From DAOPKN01 sp035391225 (lineage in GTDB: Bacteria > Thermotogota > Thermotogae > MWEM01), in the NCBI GenBank assembly GCA_035391225.1, contig DAOPKN010000018.1:1-41578 (forward strand): a stretch of DNA of 41,578 bases, read 5' to 3'. Shown here piece after piece: positions 22,269 to 30,885 of the stretch. Within the stretch, counting starts at the first letter, position 1. Every line of letters starts with the position of its first letter. The position numbers and the translations under genes are program-made. The notes beneath the pieces are model-generated. The model was given only the letters and a program-made list of their open reading frames with translations, had not been told where the DNA came from and made no database searches.

Positions 22269-23318
22269 TCACCGTTTCTTGCGGATGCGCCCCTTCACCA
22301 ACGGGCGTCCCTGCGCGTCCACCCAGGCGTTTTGAAGCACTTCCACCTGGTCTCCCTCGGAAACCACCCCAAAGGGTTCGAAGAAGTCGAGGTGTTGCGA
22401 AGAAAACGTGAAAACGGGATCCAGCTGCAACGGTTGGATCCCTTGGCTTTTCAACGCCCAGAGCAATTGCTGGGAAGCATCGCTTTGCCCGGTGCCTTCC
22501 GATCGCTGGGTTGCCTGGAGCAACTGCTCCAGTGCTTGACGCACCCCCGAGGCCGACAAATCCAACGACCCCGGTTGTGGGGCTTGCGGGGAAGGGAGAG
22601 CTGCCGGGGTGGTGGCTGCGCCTGGATTCTTCCGCATATCGTCCAAAAGTGCCTGCATGGCTACATCCCACTGGAATTCCAGGGCTCGTTCGCGTTCCTT
22701 CTCGTCCACGAATTGCTTGGGGCGGAAGATGTATAGCATCCAAATCGTCAACAAGCTGAGCACGAGCACACCGATCCATTGCAACCAGGAAGGATTTTTC
22801 TGGAAAGGCCACCATCCGCGAATCTTGGAGAAAAGCAACGAAATGCTCAACGCACCCACTCCAATTCCTATGGACCAGCGGACTGCTTTCGCGAAGCGGG
22901 GGTGCCGCGACATCTTGGCAAAGAGCCACACGAAGAAGGCCCCTCCAATAGGAGCTCCCACCACAAAGGCGTAGAAATCCTCGAGAAACAGGGGACCAAG
23001 AAATTGGAGGAACAGCAATCCGAACAGCAAGGAACCCACCAGCGAGGGGACCCACAACCGTTGGAAGGGTACCTCAGAACGTTGTGCACGGGGGACGAAG
23101 GGAGAAAAAGATTCCACCCTTTCCATCCATTTCCATCGCAATGCCGCGCGAAGTCCTTCGGGTTGCTCTGAAACAAGGTGCTCGAATGCCTTTCGAAAAC
23201 CCCTTTTGCACGCTGCCCGCACTTCTTCGGGGGTGCCATTCAGGCTACGGGGACCAAACTCGAGGAAGCTATCCCGGGCAAAACCCGGTTCCACTTCAAT
23301 CTGTTCGTTCTTTTCCAA
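22269..23318 (-). CDS. Membrane protein with a GrpE-like C-terminal domain
   Basis: The 349-aa protein starts at TTG 23318, 7 nt after GGGGAGGG. An N-terminal cytosolic part (1-88) with a charged helix (TPEEVRAACKRGFRKAFEHL) is followed by four hydrophobic segments (about 90-112, 115-135, 150-165 and 183-198), a charged helix and a Pro/Ala linker. The last 65 residues, from LLWALKSQGIQPLQL to GDQVEVLQNAWVDAQGRPL, line up by eye with the beta-head of the Hsp70 nucleotide-exchange factor GrpE (G-V/I, then a DPxxH-like site, then VxxVLQxGYxLNGRxLR). I infer a membrane-tethered GrpE-like factor, but similarity is modest and a domain search is needed. It is the last gene of the long minus-strand operon and overlaps the previous gene by 23 nt. 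Confidence 0.6.
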   Translation of the reverse strand: MEKNEQIEVEPGFARDSFLEFGPRSLNGTPEEVRAACKRGFRKAFEHLVSEQPEGLRAALRWKWMERVESFSPFVPRAQRSEVPFQRLWVPSLVGSLLFGLLFLQFLGPLFLEDFYAFVVGAPIGGAFFVWLFAKMSRHPRFAKAVRWSIGIGVGALSISLLFSKIRGWWPFQKNPSWLQWIGVLVLSLLTIWMLYIFRPKQFVDEKERERALEFQWDVAMQALLDDMRKNPGAATTPAALPSPQAPQPGSLDLSASGVRQALEQLLQATQRSEGTGQSDASQQLLWALKSQGIQPLQLDPVFTFSSQHLDFFEPFGVVSEGDQVEVLQNAWVDAQGRPLVKGRIRKKR

Positions 23319-23751
23319 TCCATATCCCTCCCCAAAAAATCAGGCTCACCAGTACCACTGGAGCCACTTGGCTCCATGCCCATCGTTGCTGTAAGAAAAG
23401 GCTTGTTCCAAGCTGCACCCCTCCCAGGAACAGCGGGAAAACCAGCCAACGAAGCGGGAAAAAGCATAGGAAAAGAAAGAGCACGTAGCAGATCCCAAAC
23501 CAAATCGGGGCAAGCCAGGCCGGAAACCAATTCAAGAACGTCCAAAAAAAGGCGGCCGTAGCCAGCCAGCCAATGGTAAAAGCGGGAATCCGGGGACCCA
23601 TCCACGCAATTCCCAAGACCACCAAACCAGGGAAGAAGGAAAACCAATCGTCGAAATACAGGTCCCAGGCGAGCACGGGAAAGAGCAGCACGCAAAACGA
23701 AATCGCGGGAAGGAATCGCCCCAGGAGTTGTTCCCGAAAAGAAGGCTTCAC
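23296..23751 (-). CDS. Small polytopic membrane protein, unknown
   Basis: The 151-aa protein has about five hydrophobic segments rich in Phe and Trp (for example FLPAISFCVLLFPVLAWDLY and WFGICYVLFLFLCFFPLRWL). The GTG start (23751) overlaps the holA stop in a GTGA, and its end overlaps the GrpE-like gene by 23 nt, so the three are translated together. Size and topology are reminiscent of MreD-like or small accessory membrane proteins, but no motif supports a function. Being wedged between holA and a membrane GrpE-like protein suggests that it partners the latter. Confidence 0.75.
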   Translation of the reverse strand: MKPSFREQLLGRFLPAISFCVLLFPVLAWDLYFDDWFSFFPGLVVLGIAWMGPRIPAFTIGWLATAAFFWTFLNWFPAWLAPIWFGICYVLFLFLCFFPLRWLVFPLFLGGVQLGTSLFLQQRWAWSQVAPVVLVSLIFWGGIWIGKERTD

Positions 23752-24743
23752 AGGGAGAATTCCCCTTTTACTTCCTGCTCTTGCAGCACGCCCTGCACCA
23801 GGTCCGCCAAAACTGTCCGGCTGCTTTTCTCACCCATTTTGAACGCGTACTCTCCCTCCCAGCTTCTTTGCAACAAGCGCTGCAAGGATGCCACCGAAAA
23901 CTGGAACAACAGGTTCGGAACCTCCGGATCGCTTTTCTGGAAACGGTATCCCACGAGGGAAGCCACGCGCGGGATGGGACAACCAAACTGCTTGGCCGCC
24001 TCTTGGAGACGGTCGTAGTCCCAGCGCCTCGTGCCCGCAAAGGCCAACTTCAAACGGTACAAAAGCAACAACTGCTGCGCGAAAGCGTAGAGGATCACGG
24101 GAAGGGTGCGCTTTTCCAGTATGCCAAACAAGTCGGGCACGGACTTGTGGCGTTCTCCCCGCAGAATGGCCAGCACGCTCTCCCCGACATCCTCTTCCAC
24201 GAAACGGAAGAGCAATGGCTGGAACGACGATTGCGGGATATTCCCCGAAGGATCCGCCACAGCCTGGAACTTGGCCAGCTCGTTGTCCATGCGCCCCGGA
24301 TCGCTACCGGTGTTGGCAAAAATTTCGGCCAGTTGCTCGGGGGTGCATTTCAATCCCCGCTCACGGGCCATGGAGCCCAAGCGGGAAATCCACTCCGACG
24401 TCTTCCAGGGCTTGGGAAGCGCGAAATCTCTCTTGTTGGCTTGCATTTTGGTCGGAGCGCGGGAGACGTCGAAAACCACCTGCAACTGCGGATCTTGCTG
24501 CACGACCGACGCTTTCTCCAGCAACACTTTCTTTTCCGCCTTGGGAAGCTGCTCCACGTTCGCCACGTAAAACACCCTGCTTTGGGCAAACAGGGGAGCG
24601 GCGGTGATCAACTCGTGGAAAACCGCGCGCTCATTCTTGGAACGCACATCGATGGCCTGGAAACTTGCCGCTGCGCGCTGGGCCAATCTGCGTGCCTCTT
24701 TTTGCTTGGAGAAGGTGTCGTCCCCCGTGAAAAAGTGGATCAA
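23748..24743 (-). CDS. holA: DNA polymerase III delta subunit
   Basis: The 331-aa protein is the delta subunit of the clamp loader, which opens the beta clamp for loading on DNA. The start is TTG 24743 (MIHFFTGDDTFSKQ), with GGAG 7 nt upstream; the longer open frame to 25139 runs through the upstream gene and is not used. The N-terminal FFTGDD opening, the central VFYVANVEQLPKAEKK and VVFDVSRAPTK segments, and the middle FANTGSDPGRMDNELAKF are typical of HolA. The C-terminal helical bundle (LYAFAQQLLLLYRLKLA) is also typical. It overlaps the upstream exported protein by 4 nt (TTGA) and the downstream membrane gene by 4 nt (GTGA). Confidence 0.9.
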   Translation of the reverse strand: MIHFFTGDDTFSKQKEARRLAQRAAASFQAIDVRSKNERAVFHELITAAPLFAQSRVFYVANVEQLPKAEKKVLLEKASVVQQDPQLQVVFDVSRAPTKMQANKRDFALPKPWKTSEWISRLGSMARERGLKCTPEQLAEIFANTGSDPGRMDNELAKFQAVADPSGNIPQSSFQPLLFRFVEEDVGESVLAILRGERHKSVPDLFGILEKRTLPVILYAFAQQLLLLYRLKLAFAGTRRWDYDRLQEAAKQFGCPIPRVASLVGYRFQKSDPEVPNLLFQFSVASLQRLLQRSWEGEYAFKMGEKSSRTVLADLVQGVLQEQEVKGEFSL

Positions 24744-25831
24744 GGCGCCACTCCGAAGTGCAAACCCGTGAAAGTACCCGCCATCACCTCGAACAACACC
24801 TGGATTTTCACCGCCTCGTAGGTGTACCGGATACGAGCTGCCTGGAGTTCGCGGATGGATTCGTTGACCCGTTCCACGTCCATGGCATCCGCCTTTCCTT
24901 GCACGATTTCCAGCGTCATGCGGTTTTTTTGTTGCAGTAGGGCTTGCAATTCTTCCATCAACGGTGGAAGGTATTCCCCAAGAACTCCGTGGCGCAACTT
25001 GAGCCGGCGGATGTCCACCTCCTCCAGGCTCTCCTCCACGTTTCGCGAAACCATGGGTTCGAAGTCGAACCAGCCCCCAACACCACCAAAGAAGGTGTTT
25101 CCCTGGGGGCCAATTCCCGACCGAAAAAGCCCCACCCACTTGGAAGGCGTTTCGTGGTTTTCGGCTGCCCTTTTCACGTTCAGTACGTTCAGCACCGCGA
25201 GATCCACGAGCTCCGAAGGGATCTGCTGCACCAAAAGTTGGTCCAAAACCAAAAGCTGCGGGTCTCCCTGGGAAATGCCGGAAAGGGTTTCCAACAGAAC
25301 CAGGCGATACGCCAGGTCCACTTCTCCCAGCCGGTGTTCCAGCTCTTGGAGCGTACCCGCCTTGCTGCCCGCTTCCACGGGTCCCAGTTCGAGCAGGGCT
25401 TTTTCCGAAAGGAAGTCGAAGTACTCGTGCACGACTTGGATTTTCCGAAGCAACGCCTTGTGGGTAGCAGAAAAGAATAGCTCCTTGGATTTCTGCTGTC
25501 CTCCCGCAAACGTGTATTCCACTCCCAGGTCCAGCAAGAAGTCCGTGGCCGAAGCGAAATCGGTTTCCACGTACACTTGCCCGCGGAAACGCAGATCCTC
25601 GAAGAGGCGCGCTTCCAGGCTACCGGAAACGACTGCCTGGCTATCCCGCAAGTCGTATCCCCCGCCCGCGGAAACGGAAAGCTCGTTGACCCACTGGAAA
25701 TACGGCACACCGTACTCGGCAAACGCGAGGCGTTCCACACCTTGCAGCGCATCCAACAGCGTGTAGGAAAAAAGCGATGCGGTGCAGCAAACCAAAAGTA
25801 CGCAACACGCAGCAAGAATGCTTTTGGTCAT
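24740..25831 (-). CDS. Exported helical protein, unknown (weak TolC-like character)
   Basis: The 363-aa protein begins at ATG 25831 behind GAGGAGGG, with a signal peptide (SILAACCVLLVCCTASLFS). The mature part starts with a region of probable beta-strands (GGYDLRDSQAVVSGSLEARLFEDLRFRGQVYVETDF), then long helical stretches with conserved-looking E/L heptads. It ends with a helix, VNESIRELQAARIRYTYEAV, that resembles the last helices of outer-membrane efflux proteins. I cannot assign it; a TolC-type fold would need about 420 residues. It is coupled to the asparaginase gene by ATGA and to holA by TTGA. Location is probably periplasm or outer membrane. Confidence 0.75.
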   Translation of the reverse strand: MTKSILAACCVLLVCCTASLFSYTLLDALQGVERLAFAEYGVPYFQWVNELSVSAGGGYDLRDSQAVVSGSLEARLFEDLRFRGQVYVETDFASATDFLLDLGVEYTFAGGQQKSKELFFSATHKALLRKIQVVHEYFDFLSEKALLELGPVEAGSKAGTLQELEHRLGEVDLAYRLVLLETLSGISQGDPQLLVLDQLLVQQIPSELVDLAVLNVLNVKRAAENHETPSKWVGLFRSGIGPQGNTFFGGVGGWFDFEPMVSRNVEESLEEVDIRRLKLRHGVLGEYLPPLMEELQALLQQKNRMTLEIVQGKADAMDVERVNESIRELQAARIRYTYEAVKIQVLFEVMAGTFTGLHFGVAP

Positions 25832-26826
25832 ATTTCCCTCCTCATGGGGCTTTGCTCGGAACTCTCGAAGCAAGAACGGATCACCTCGAGCTCCGTAGTC
25901 ATCCCCATTAGCGCCATCAGCTTGATCCGTGCCTTCTGCCCGGTTTGTTCGTGGGCGATGATCACCCCCATTTGTTTCAACGAGGCGCCCCCGCCTTCGT
26001 AACCGTAGATGTCCAAAACCCGTCCCTTGTAGCAACGGGAAACCAGTACCAGTGGAACTCCCTTGGCAATGCACCTCGAGATGCTTTCCACCAACGAACT
26101 GGGAACGTTCCCCCTTCCAAAGCCTTCCAAGACGATTCCCTTGAAACCCACCTGTAGCGCATGGTCCAGGAACGTCCCATCATCCCCGGTGAACGTTTTG
26201 AGAAGGGCCACAGCAGGCTCGATCCGTTCCACGTGCAGCGTGGAGCGGGTGAGGGATTTTCGGAAGAAGAAAACCCCATCCTCGTCCACGATTCCCAACG
26301 GCCCAAAACCTGGAGATTCGAAGGTGGCCACGTTGCTGGTATAGGTCTTGGTAACCTCCCGTGCCGCGTGGATTTCATCGTTTAGGCATACCACGGCACC
26401 TGCATCCACGGCCTGTGGGCAAATCGCCACGCGAACCGAGGAGAACACGTTCCGGGGACCATCCGTGCCCAGTTCGTTGATATTGCGCATGGCCGCGGTC
26501 AACACGATGGGCTTGGAGGTGCGCACGGTCAAATCCAAGAAATACGCCGTCTCCTCCAGGGTATCGGTTCCATGGGTCACCACAACCCCGCCCACGTCTA
26601 CCTGGTCCACGAGGCGTTGGATCACCCGGGAAAGTCCCCACATGGTTTGGGGCGTCATGTAGGGACTGGGAATGTTGGAAAACTCCAAGGATTCCACGAG
26701 TGCCAGCCTTTCCAGCCCTTCGAGGCGCGCCACATGACGGTTTCCATCCACCGTGGGAACCACTCCCTCGCTGTCCTTGCTCATGGCTATCGTGCCCCCC
26801 GTGGTCACTAATACGACTTTTTGCAA
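25828..26826 (-). CDS. ansA: L-asparaginase (type I/II, amidohydrolase)
   Basis: The protein hydrolyses L-asparagine to aspartate and ammonia. It has both threonine motifs of the family: VVLVTTGGTIAMSKD near the start and VVVTHGTDTLEETAYFLDL in the middle, plus the helix opening TSKPIVLTAAMRN. I choose TTG 26826 as the start (332 aa), because AAGGAG (26835-26840) lies 8 nt upstream; a longer frame to ATG 26868 would run further into the previous gene. There is no signal peptide, so it is cytosolic. The start overlaps the NTPase gene by 19 nt and the stop overlaps the next gene by 4 nt. Confidence 0.93.
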   Translation of the reverse strand: MQKVVLVTTGGTIAMSKDSEGVVPTVDGNRHVARLEGLERLALVESLEFSNIPSPYMTPQTMWGLSRVIQRLVDQVDVGGVVVTHGTDTLEETAYFLDLTVRTSKPIVLTAAMRNINELGTDGPRNVFSSVRVAICPQAVDAGAVVCLNDEIHAAREVTKTYTSNVATFESPGFGPLGIVDEDGVFFFRKSLTRSTLHVERIEPAVALLKTFTGDDGTFLDHALQVGFKGIVLEGFGRGNVPSSLVESISRCIAKGVPLVLVSRCYKGRVLDIYGYEGGGASLKQMGVIIAHEQTGQKARIKLMALMGMTTELEVIRSCFESSEQSPMRREI

Positions 26827-27350
26827 CGCCCCATCTCCTTCCCCCCGTTTTGCACCCATTGGTGGCATTGCTGGAACACGCTATCCCGGTTTTCGCGGGT
26901 GAGTGCAAACAGCTGCAAATCATTTCGATCCTGGATGCGCCGCAAGAAAGGGGTGTCCATTTGGCGAACGGTTCCCAGCACCACTTCGAAACGGTTCAGC
27001 GCGTTCCAAATGGCATCCTGCAGCCCGGCGTGTAGCGTTTCCAAGAAACCCACCTCGTCGAAGAAAAAGCCCCGGTCCGCTTCCCAAATGTGCCCCATAT
27101 GCTCCAGTTCCCTTGCCAATGCTGCCATTCCATCGAAATCGGGCACCAACCTCCTGCGCGGTTCAAGTTGTTGGGCCAGGCGAAAGGTGTGTCTGGAAGG
27201 CAGGCAGTGGGCCTCCAGCACGCGGATCCCCGGGCTACCGGGACGGAACGTGCTCAAAAATCCACACCATTCGACAGCGTAGGTGTCTTTCAGAGCGGAA
27301 ACCAGCGTGGATTTGCCCACACCCCGCGGACCGGTGAATAGCCATCTCAA
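26808..27350 (-). CDS. THEP1-like P-loop NTPase
   Basis: The 180-aa protein has a Walker A motif, GPRGVGKST, at residues 7-15 and a Walker B-like FFFDEVGFLET, as in the THEP1/NTPase_1 family of small nucleoside-triphosphatases found in thermophiles and archaea. Between them lies the R-rich strand typical of the family. In vivo function is unknown for the family; some members hydrolyse NTPs broadly. It starts at TTG 27350, whose TTGA overlaps the alaS stop, so it is translated in step with alanyl-tRNA synthetase. Confidence 0.75.
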   Translation of the reverse strand: MRWLFTGPRGVGKSTLVSALKDTYAVEWCGFLSTFRPGSPGIRVLEAHCLPSRHTFRLAQQLEPRRRLVPDFDGMAALARELEHMGHIWEADRGFFFDEVGFLETLHAGLQDAIWNALNRFEVVLGTVRQMDTPFLRRIQDRNDLQLFALTRENRDSVFQQCHQWVQNGGKEMGRCKKSY

Positions 27351-29980
27351 CCCTTGGAAACCCCTTGTTGCACAAGCTGCGGGATCTGCTCGATGGCCCG
27401 GTTGATCGCCGAGGGGTCTTTTCCCCCTCCTTGGGCGAAGTCGGGTTTTCCTCCCCCTCCTCCTCCCAAGACCCGGGAGAGTCCCCCGGAGATCTTACCG
27501 GCATGTACGCGTTTTCCCGCAAGGTCGTCGGAAACCTTGACCACGATGGTAACACTTTGGCCCAACCGGTTGAACAGCACCACGAACCCGGAGCCCAATT
27601 TCTCCACGCCGCGCGTGGTGACGTTTCGGGCCACCTCGCCGTCGAGGTTGTCCTGCACAAGGGCCAGGTATCGGATCCCGTCCACGTGCTTCACCTCGTC
27701 CAACTGGCGTTCCAGTTTCTGGTTCGCCAGCCTTTCCTCAAGTTGCAGCACCCGTTTCACCATGAGCTGGTTGGAATCCATTACCTTTTCCATCACCGAA
27801 ATCATCTGCTCGGGGTCGGTTTTGAGAAGGTCCGCCACCTGCAACATGCGCCGCTGCAACCGATCCGCAAGCTGCAAGGTATTCCATCCGGTCACGGCCT
27901 CGATGCGCCGCACCCCGGAGGAAATTCCCGATTCGGCGAGAATACGGAAAGGTCCAATTTGACCCGTGGTGCGCACGTGTGTTCCTCCGCACAGCTCGGA
28001 ACTAAAGTCATTCATTTGCACTACCCGTACGCTCTCGCCGTATTTCTCGTCGAACAGGGCCACTACCCCTTGCTTGCGCGCATCTTCCAATGCCATGAGT
28101 TGCGTTTGCACGGGCAACGATTCCAGGACCTGCTCGTTCACCAATCGTTGCACCTGTTGCAACTGGTCGGGGGTCAGGGACTGGAAATGGGTAAAGTCGA
28201 AGCGCAATCGGGTATCATCCACCATGGAGCCAGCCTGTTTCACGTGGTTACCCAGCACGCGTTTGAGTGCTTCGTGCAGCAAGTGCGTCGCGCTGTGGTT
28301 CCGGGCAATGGCCTGGCGCCGGGCCGCATCTACCTCCATGTGAAGCACGGCTTCTTTTGGCAGCGTACCCTCAAGCACTTCTACCTCGTGCACTACCAAC
28401 TCGTTGAAGGGGTTGAAAACATCGGTTACCTTGGCTTGCCCGCCATCCCAGTGAATCACACCGGTATCCGCAACCTGTCCACCCTTTTCCGCGTAGAACG
28501 GCGTTTGGTCGCTGATGAGTTCTCCGCTTTGACCTTCGCGCAATGTATCCACCAATTCGCCGTGTCGTACGAGCATCAGGGCCTTGGCCCGATCCTGTAA
28601 CCTTTCGTACCCGGTAAACACCGTGGCAGGCAGCTGCTTGCCGATGGCTTCGTACACCTCGAAGTTCTCCAGGAAGGTGCGGTCACCCCGGGCGTTTCGC
28701 GCCCGTTCCCGTTGCTGTTTCATCAAACGGGAAAAACCTTCCTTGTCAATGAAAATATTCCGTTCGCGCGCGATTTCTTCCGTGACCTCCAGCGGGAAAC
28801 CGAAGGTATCGTACAACGCGAACACGTCTTCCCCCAGCAGCTTCCCACGTTCCTCCAGCAAGCGATCCACGAGTTCCAAGCCCTGCACCAGGGTCTTGAG
28901 GAACTTTTCCTCCTCGGAACGGATGATCTCCGAGAGGAACGATTGCTTTTCCCGCAGCTCGGGGTACGCCGCGCCCATCACGGCCACGACGACCGGAACC
29001 AGCGTGTACAGGAAGGGTTCGCGAACCCCATGCAGCCATCCGAAGCGAAGCGCCCGGCGTAGAATGCGCTTGAGCACGTACCCCCGCCCATCGTTCGAGG
29101 GAAGCACACCATCGGCGACCATGAAGACGGAGGAGCGGACGTGGTCGGCGATTACCCGCAATCCCACGCGGTCTTCCTTCTTGGAATCCACCAACCCGGT
29201 AACGTGTTCCGCCGCGCGGATGATGGGAACGAACAGGTCGGTTTCGAAATTGGAAGAAACACCCTGCAAGATCGCAGCCAGGCGGTCCAAGCCAAGGCCG
29301 GTGTCGATATTTTTGCGCGAAAGCGGGGTGAGATTGCCTTCCTCGTCCTGGTTGAACTCCGTGAACACCAGGTTGTAGAATTCCAGGAAACGCCCACAGT
29401 CACAGGCGGGAGAACAGTTTTCCACGTCGGGGCAGTTTTCGTTTGGTCCCATGTCGAAGAAAATCTCCGAGTCGGGCCCACAGGGACCCGTGGGTCCAGC
29501 TGGTCCCCAGAAATTGTCTTCCTTCCCCATGCGCACGATACGCTTCGCATCAAGCCCTACCTCTTGGGTCCAGATTTGGTAGGCTTCCTCGTCCTCGTGG
29601 AAAATCGACACCCACAGTTTTTCCACGGGCATTTCTAGCACCTGCGTGATGAACTCCCAGGCCCAGAGTATGGTTTCCTTCTTGAAGTAGTCACCGAAGG
29701 AGAAATTCCCCAGCATCTCGAAGAAGGTGTGGTGGCGCGGTGTACGCCCTACCTGTTCGATGTCGTTGGTGCGCACGCATTTCTGGCACGTGGCCACACG
29801 TGGGTAGGTGGGGGAAACCTTTCCCCAAAAAATGGGTTTGAAGGGAACCATTCCCGCCACCGTGAACAGCAACTGCGGGTCGTTTGGCACCAGCGATGCG
29901 CTGGGCAACACCTCGTGGCCTTTCGCGCGGTAGAAATCCAAGAAAGCTTGTCGAATTTGGTTTCCGGTCATTCGTTTCAT
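27347..29980 (-). CDS. alaS: Alanyl-tRNA synthetase
   Basis: This 877-aa enzyme charges tRNA-Ala and edits misloaded serine and glycine. The class II catalytic domain begins TGNQIRQAFLDFY and contains TVAGMVPFKP and RVATCQKCVRTNDIEQVG. The editing domain has the zinc-site motifs HSATHLLH and CGGTHVRTTGQIG. The C-terminal C-Ala domain ends with the glycine-rich GGGGGGKPDFAQGGGKDP. I choose ATG 29980 (MKRMTGNQ), 6 nt after a G5 ribosome site, instead of ATG 30010; the result matches the usual length of about 875. It lies 41 nt downstream of cdsA in the same operon. Confidence 0.98.
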   Translation of the reverse strand: MKRMTGNQIRQAFLDFYRAKGHEVLPSASLVPNDPQLLFTVAGMVPFKPIFWGKVSPTYPRVATCQKCVRTNDIEQVGRTPRHHTFFEMLGNFSFGDYFKKETILWAWEFITQVLEMPVEKLWVSIFHEDEEAYQIWTQEVGLDAKRIVRMGKEDNFWGPAGPTGPCGPDSEIFFDMGPNENCPDVENCSPACDCGRFLEFYNLVFTEFNQDEEGNLTPLSRKNIDTGLGLDRLAAILQGVSSNFETDLFVPIIRAAEHVTGLVDSKKEDRVGLRVIADHVRSSVFMVADGVLPSNDGRGYVLKRILRRALRFGWLHGVREPFLYTLVPVVVAVMGAAYPELREKQSFLSEIIRSEEEKFLKTLVQGLELVDRLLEERGKLLGEDVFALYDTFGFPLEVTEEIARERNIFIDKEGFSRLMKQQRERARNARGDRTFLENFEVYEAIGKQLPATVFTGYERLQDRAKALMLVRHGELVDTLREGQSGELISDQTPFYAEKGGQVADTGVIHWDGGQAKVTDVFNPFNELVVHEVEVLEGTLPKEAVLHMEVDAARRQAIARNHSATHLLHEALKRVLGNHVKQAGSMVDDTRLRFDFTHFQSLTPDQLQQVQRLVNEQVLESLPVQTQLMALEDARKQGVVALFDEKYGESVRVVQMNDFSSELCGGTHVRTTGQIGPFRILAESGISSGVRRIEAVTGWNTLQLADRLQRRMLQVADLLKTDPEQMISVMEKVMDSNQLMVKRVLQLEERLANQKLERQLDEVKHVDGIRYLALVQDNLDGEVARNVTTRGVEKLGSGFVVLFNRLGQSVTIVVKVSDDLAGKRVHAGKISGGLSRVLGGGGGGKPDFAQGGGKDPSAINRAIEQIPQLVQQGVSKG

Positions 29981-30021
29981 GCTAAAACCCCCAACAATGG
30001 CAAAATTCATGGAAAACTCGT

Positions 30022-30885
30022 TTAGCGGAAGAGCATCATCACCAAAAGGAACATGGGGATGAAGAACAACATGGAATCCATGCGGTCCAAGAATCCCCCG
30101 TGCCCGGGAAGGATCCCCCCCATGTCTTTGCGGGAATGGTACCTTTTGAGTGCGGATTCAAAAAGGTCCCCGAAAGTGGCGGACAGCGCAAGTACCAAGC
30201 TGATGCTGATCGATTCCCCCAGGCGCAACACGGGTTCCGGCGTGAGCAACGAAAGCCCCTGGGCGTACAACCACACACCCACCAGCGAAACCAGCGTACC
30301 CCCCAGGAAGCCTTCCACGGTTTTCTTCGGGCTGATGGACGGCATGAGCTTGCGCTTGCCAAACTTGATGCCGAAGTAAAAAGCCCCCGTGTCGAAGATC
30401 CAGGGGCAGGTTACCACCATCAGCGCGTGCGCCCAACTGTAGCGCCAGTATACGATGACACCCAAAAACAGGGTGAAGGAAATGTAAAATAGTCCGAAGA
30501 GGATATCGATGAGGTTCTCCTTCACCACCGCGGGATCCTTGTACAACCACAACCCCACCGAGCCGACCAGCGGAATCAGCACCCCGAAGCCAACCAAGAT
30601 CCATTCCCATTGGGGAGAAGCTGCCTGGGGGTCACCCAGAAGCAACGCACCCCAGAACGTCATCAGTGGGTAAAGGGCAATCAAAATCCCGGCTTCCCAT
30701 CGCCCCGCTTTCTGGGGAAGCACCATCCGCACGTATTCAAAACCAGCCAGGAAAGCCACCGAAATCGCCAGCGCCAGGAACGAAACCCAGTGGAAAAAAC
30801 AAAGCACCACCGCGGTTCCTACCAAGATTCCGGAAATCCAGCGGGACTTCTGGTTGAAACGATCTTTTTTCACGGGTTCAGTCAT
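30022..30885 (-). CDS. cdsA: Phosphatidate cytidylyltransferase (CDP-diglyceride synthase)
   Basis: The 287-aa integral membrane enzyme makes CDP-diacylglycerol from phosphatidate and CTP, the branch point of phospholipid synthesis. It has about eight membrane helices. The C-terminal signature is complete: SATFGDLFESALKRYHSRKD, then MGGILPGHGGFLDRMDSM. The ATG at 30885 lies inside the end of uppS (8-nt overlap), the usual uppS-cdsA order. The alaS gene follows on the same strand. Confidence 0.97.
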   Translation of the reverse strand: MTEPVKKDRFNQKSRWISGILVGTAVVLCFFHWVSFLALAISVAFLAGFEYVRMVLPQKAGRWEAGILIALYPLMTFWGALLLGDPQAASPQWEWILVGFGVLIPLVGSVGLWLYKDPAVVKENLIDILFGLFYISFTLFLGVIVYWRYSWAHALMVVTCPWIFDTGAFYFGIKFGKRKLMPSISPKKTVEGFLGGTLVSLVGVWLYAQGLSLLTPEPVLRLGESISISLVLALSATFGDLFESALKRYHSRKDMGGILPGHGGFLDRMDSMLFFIPMFLLVMMLFR

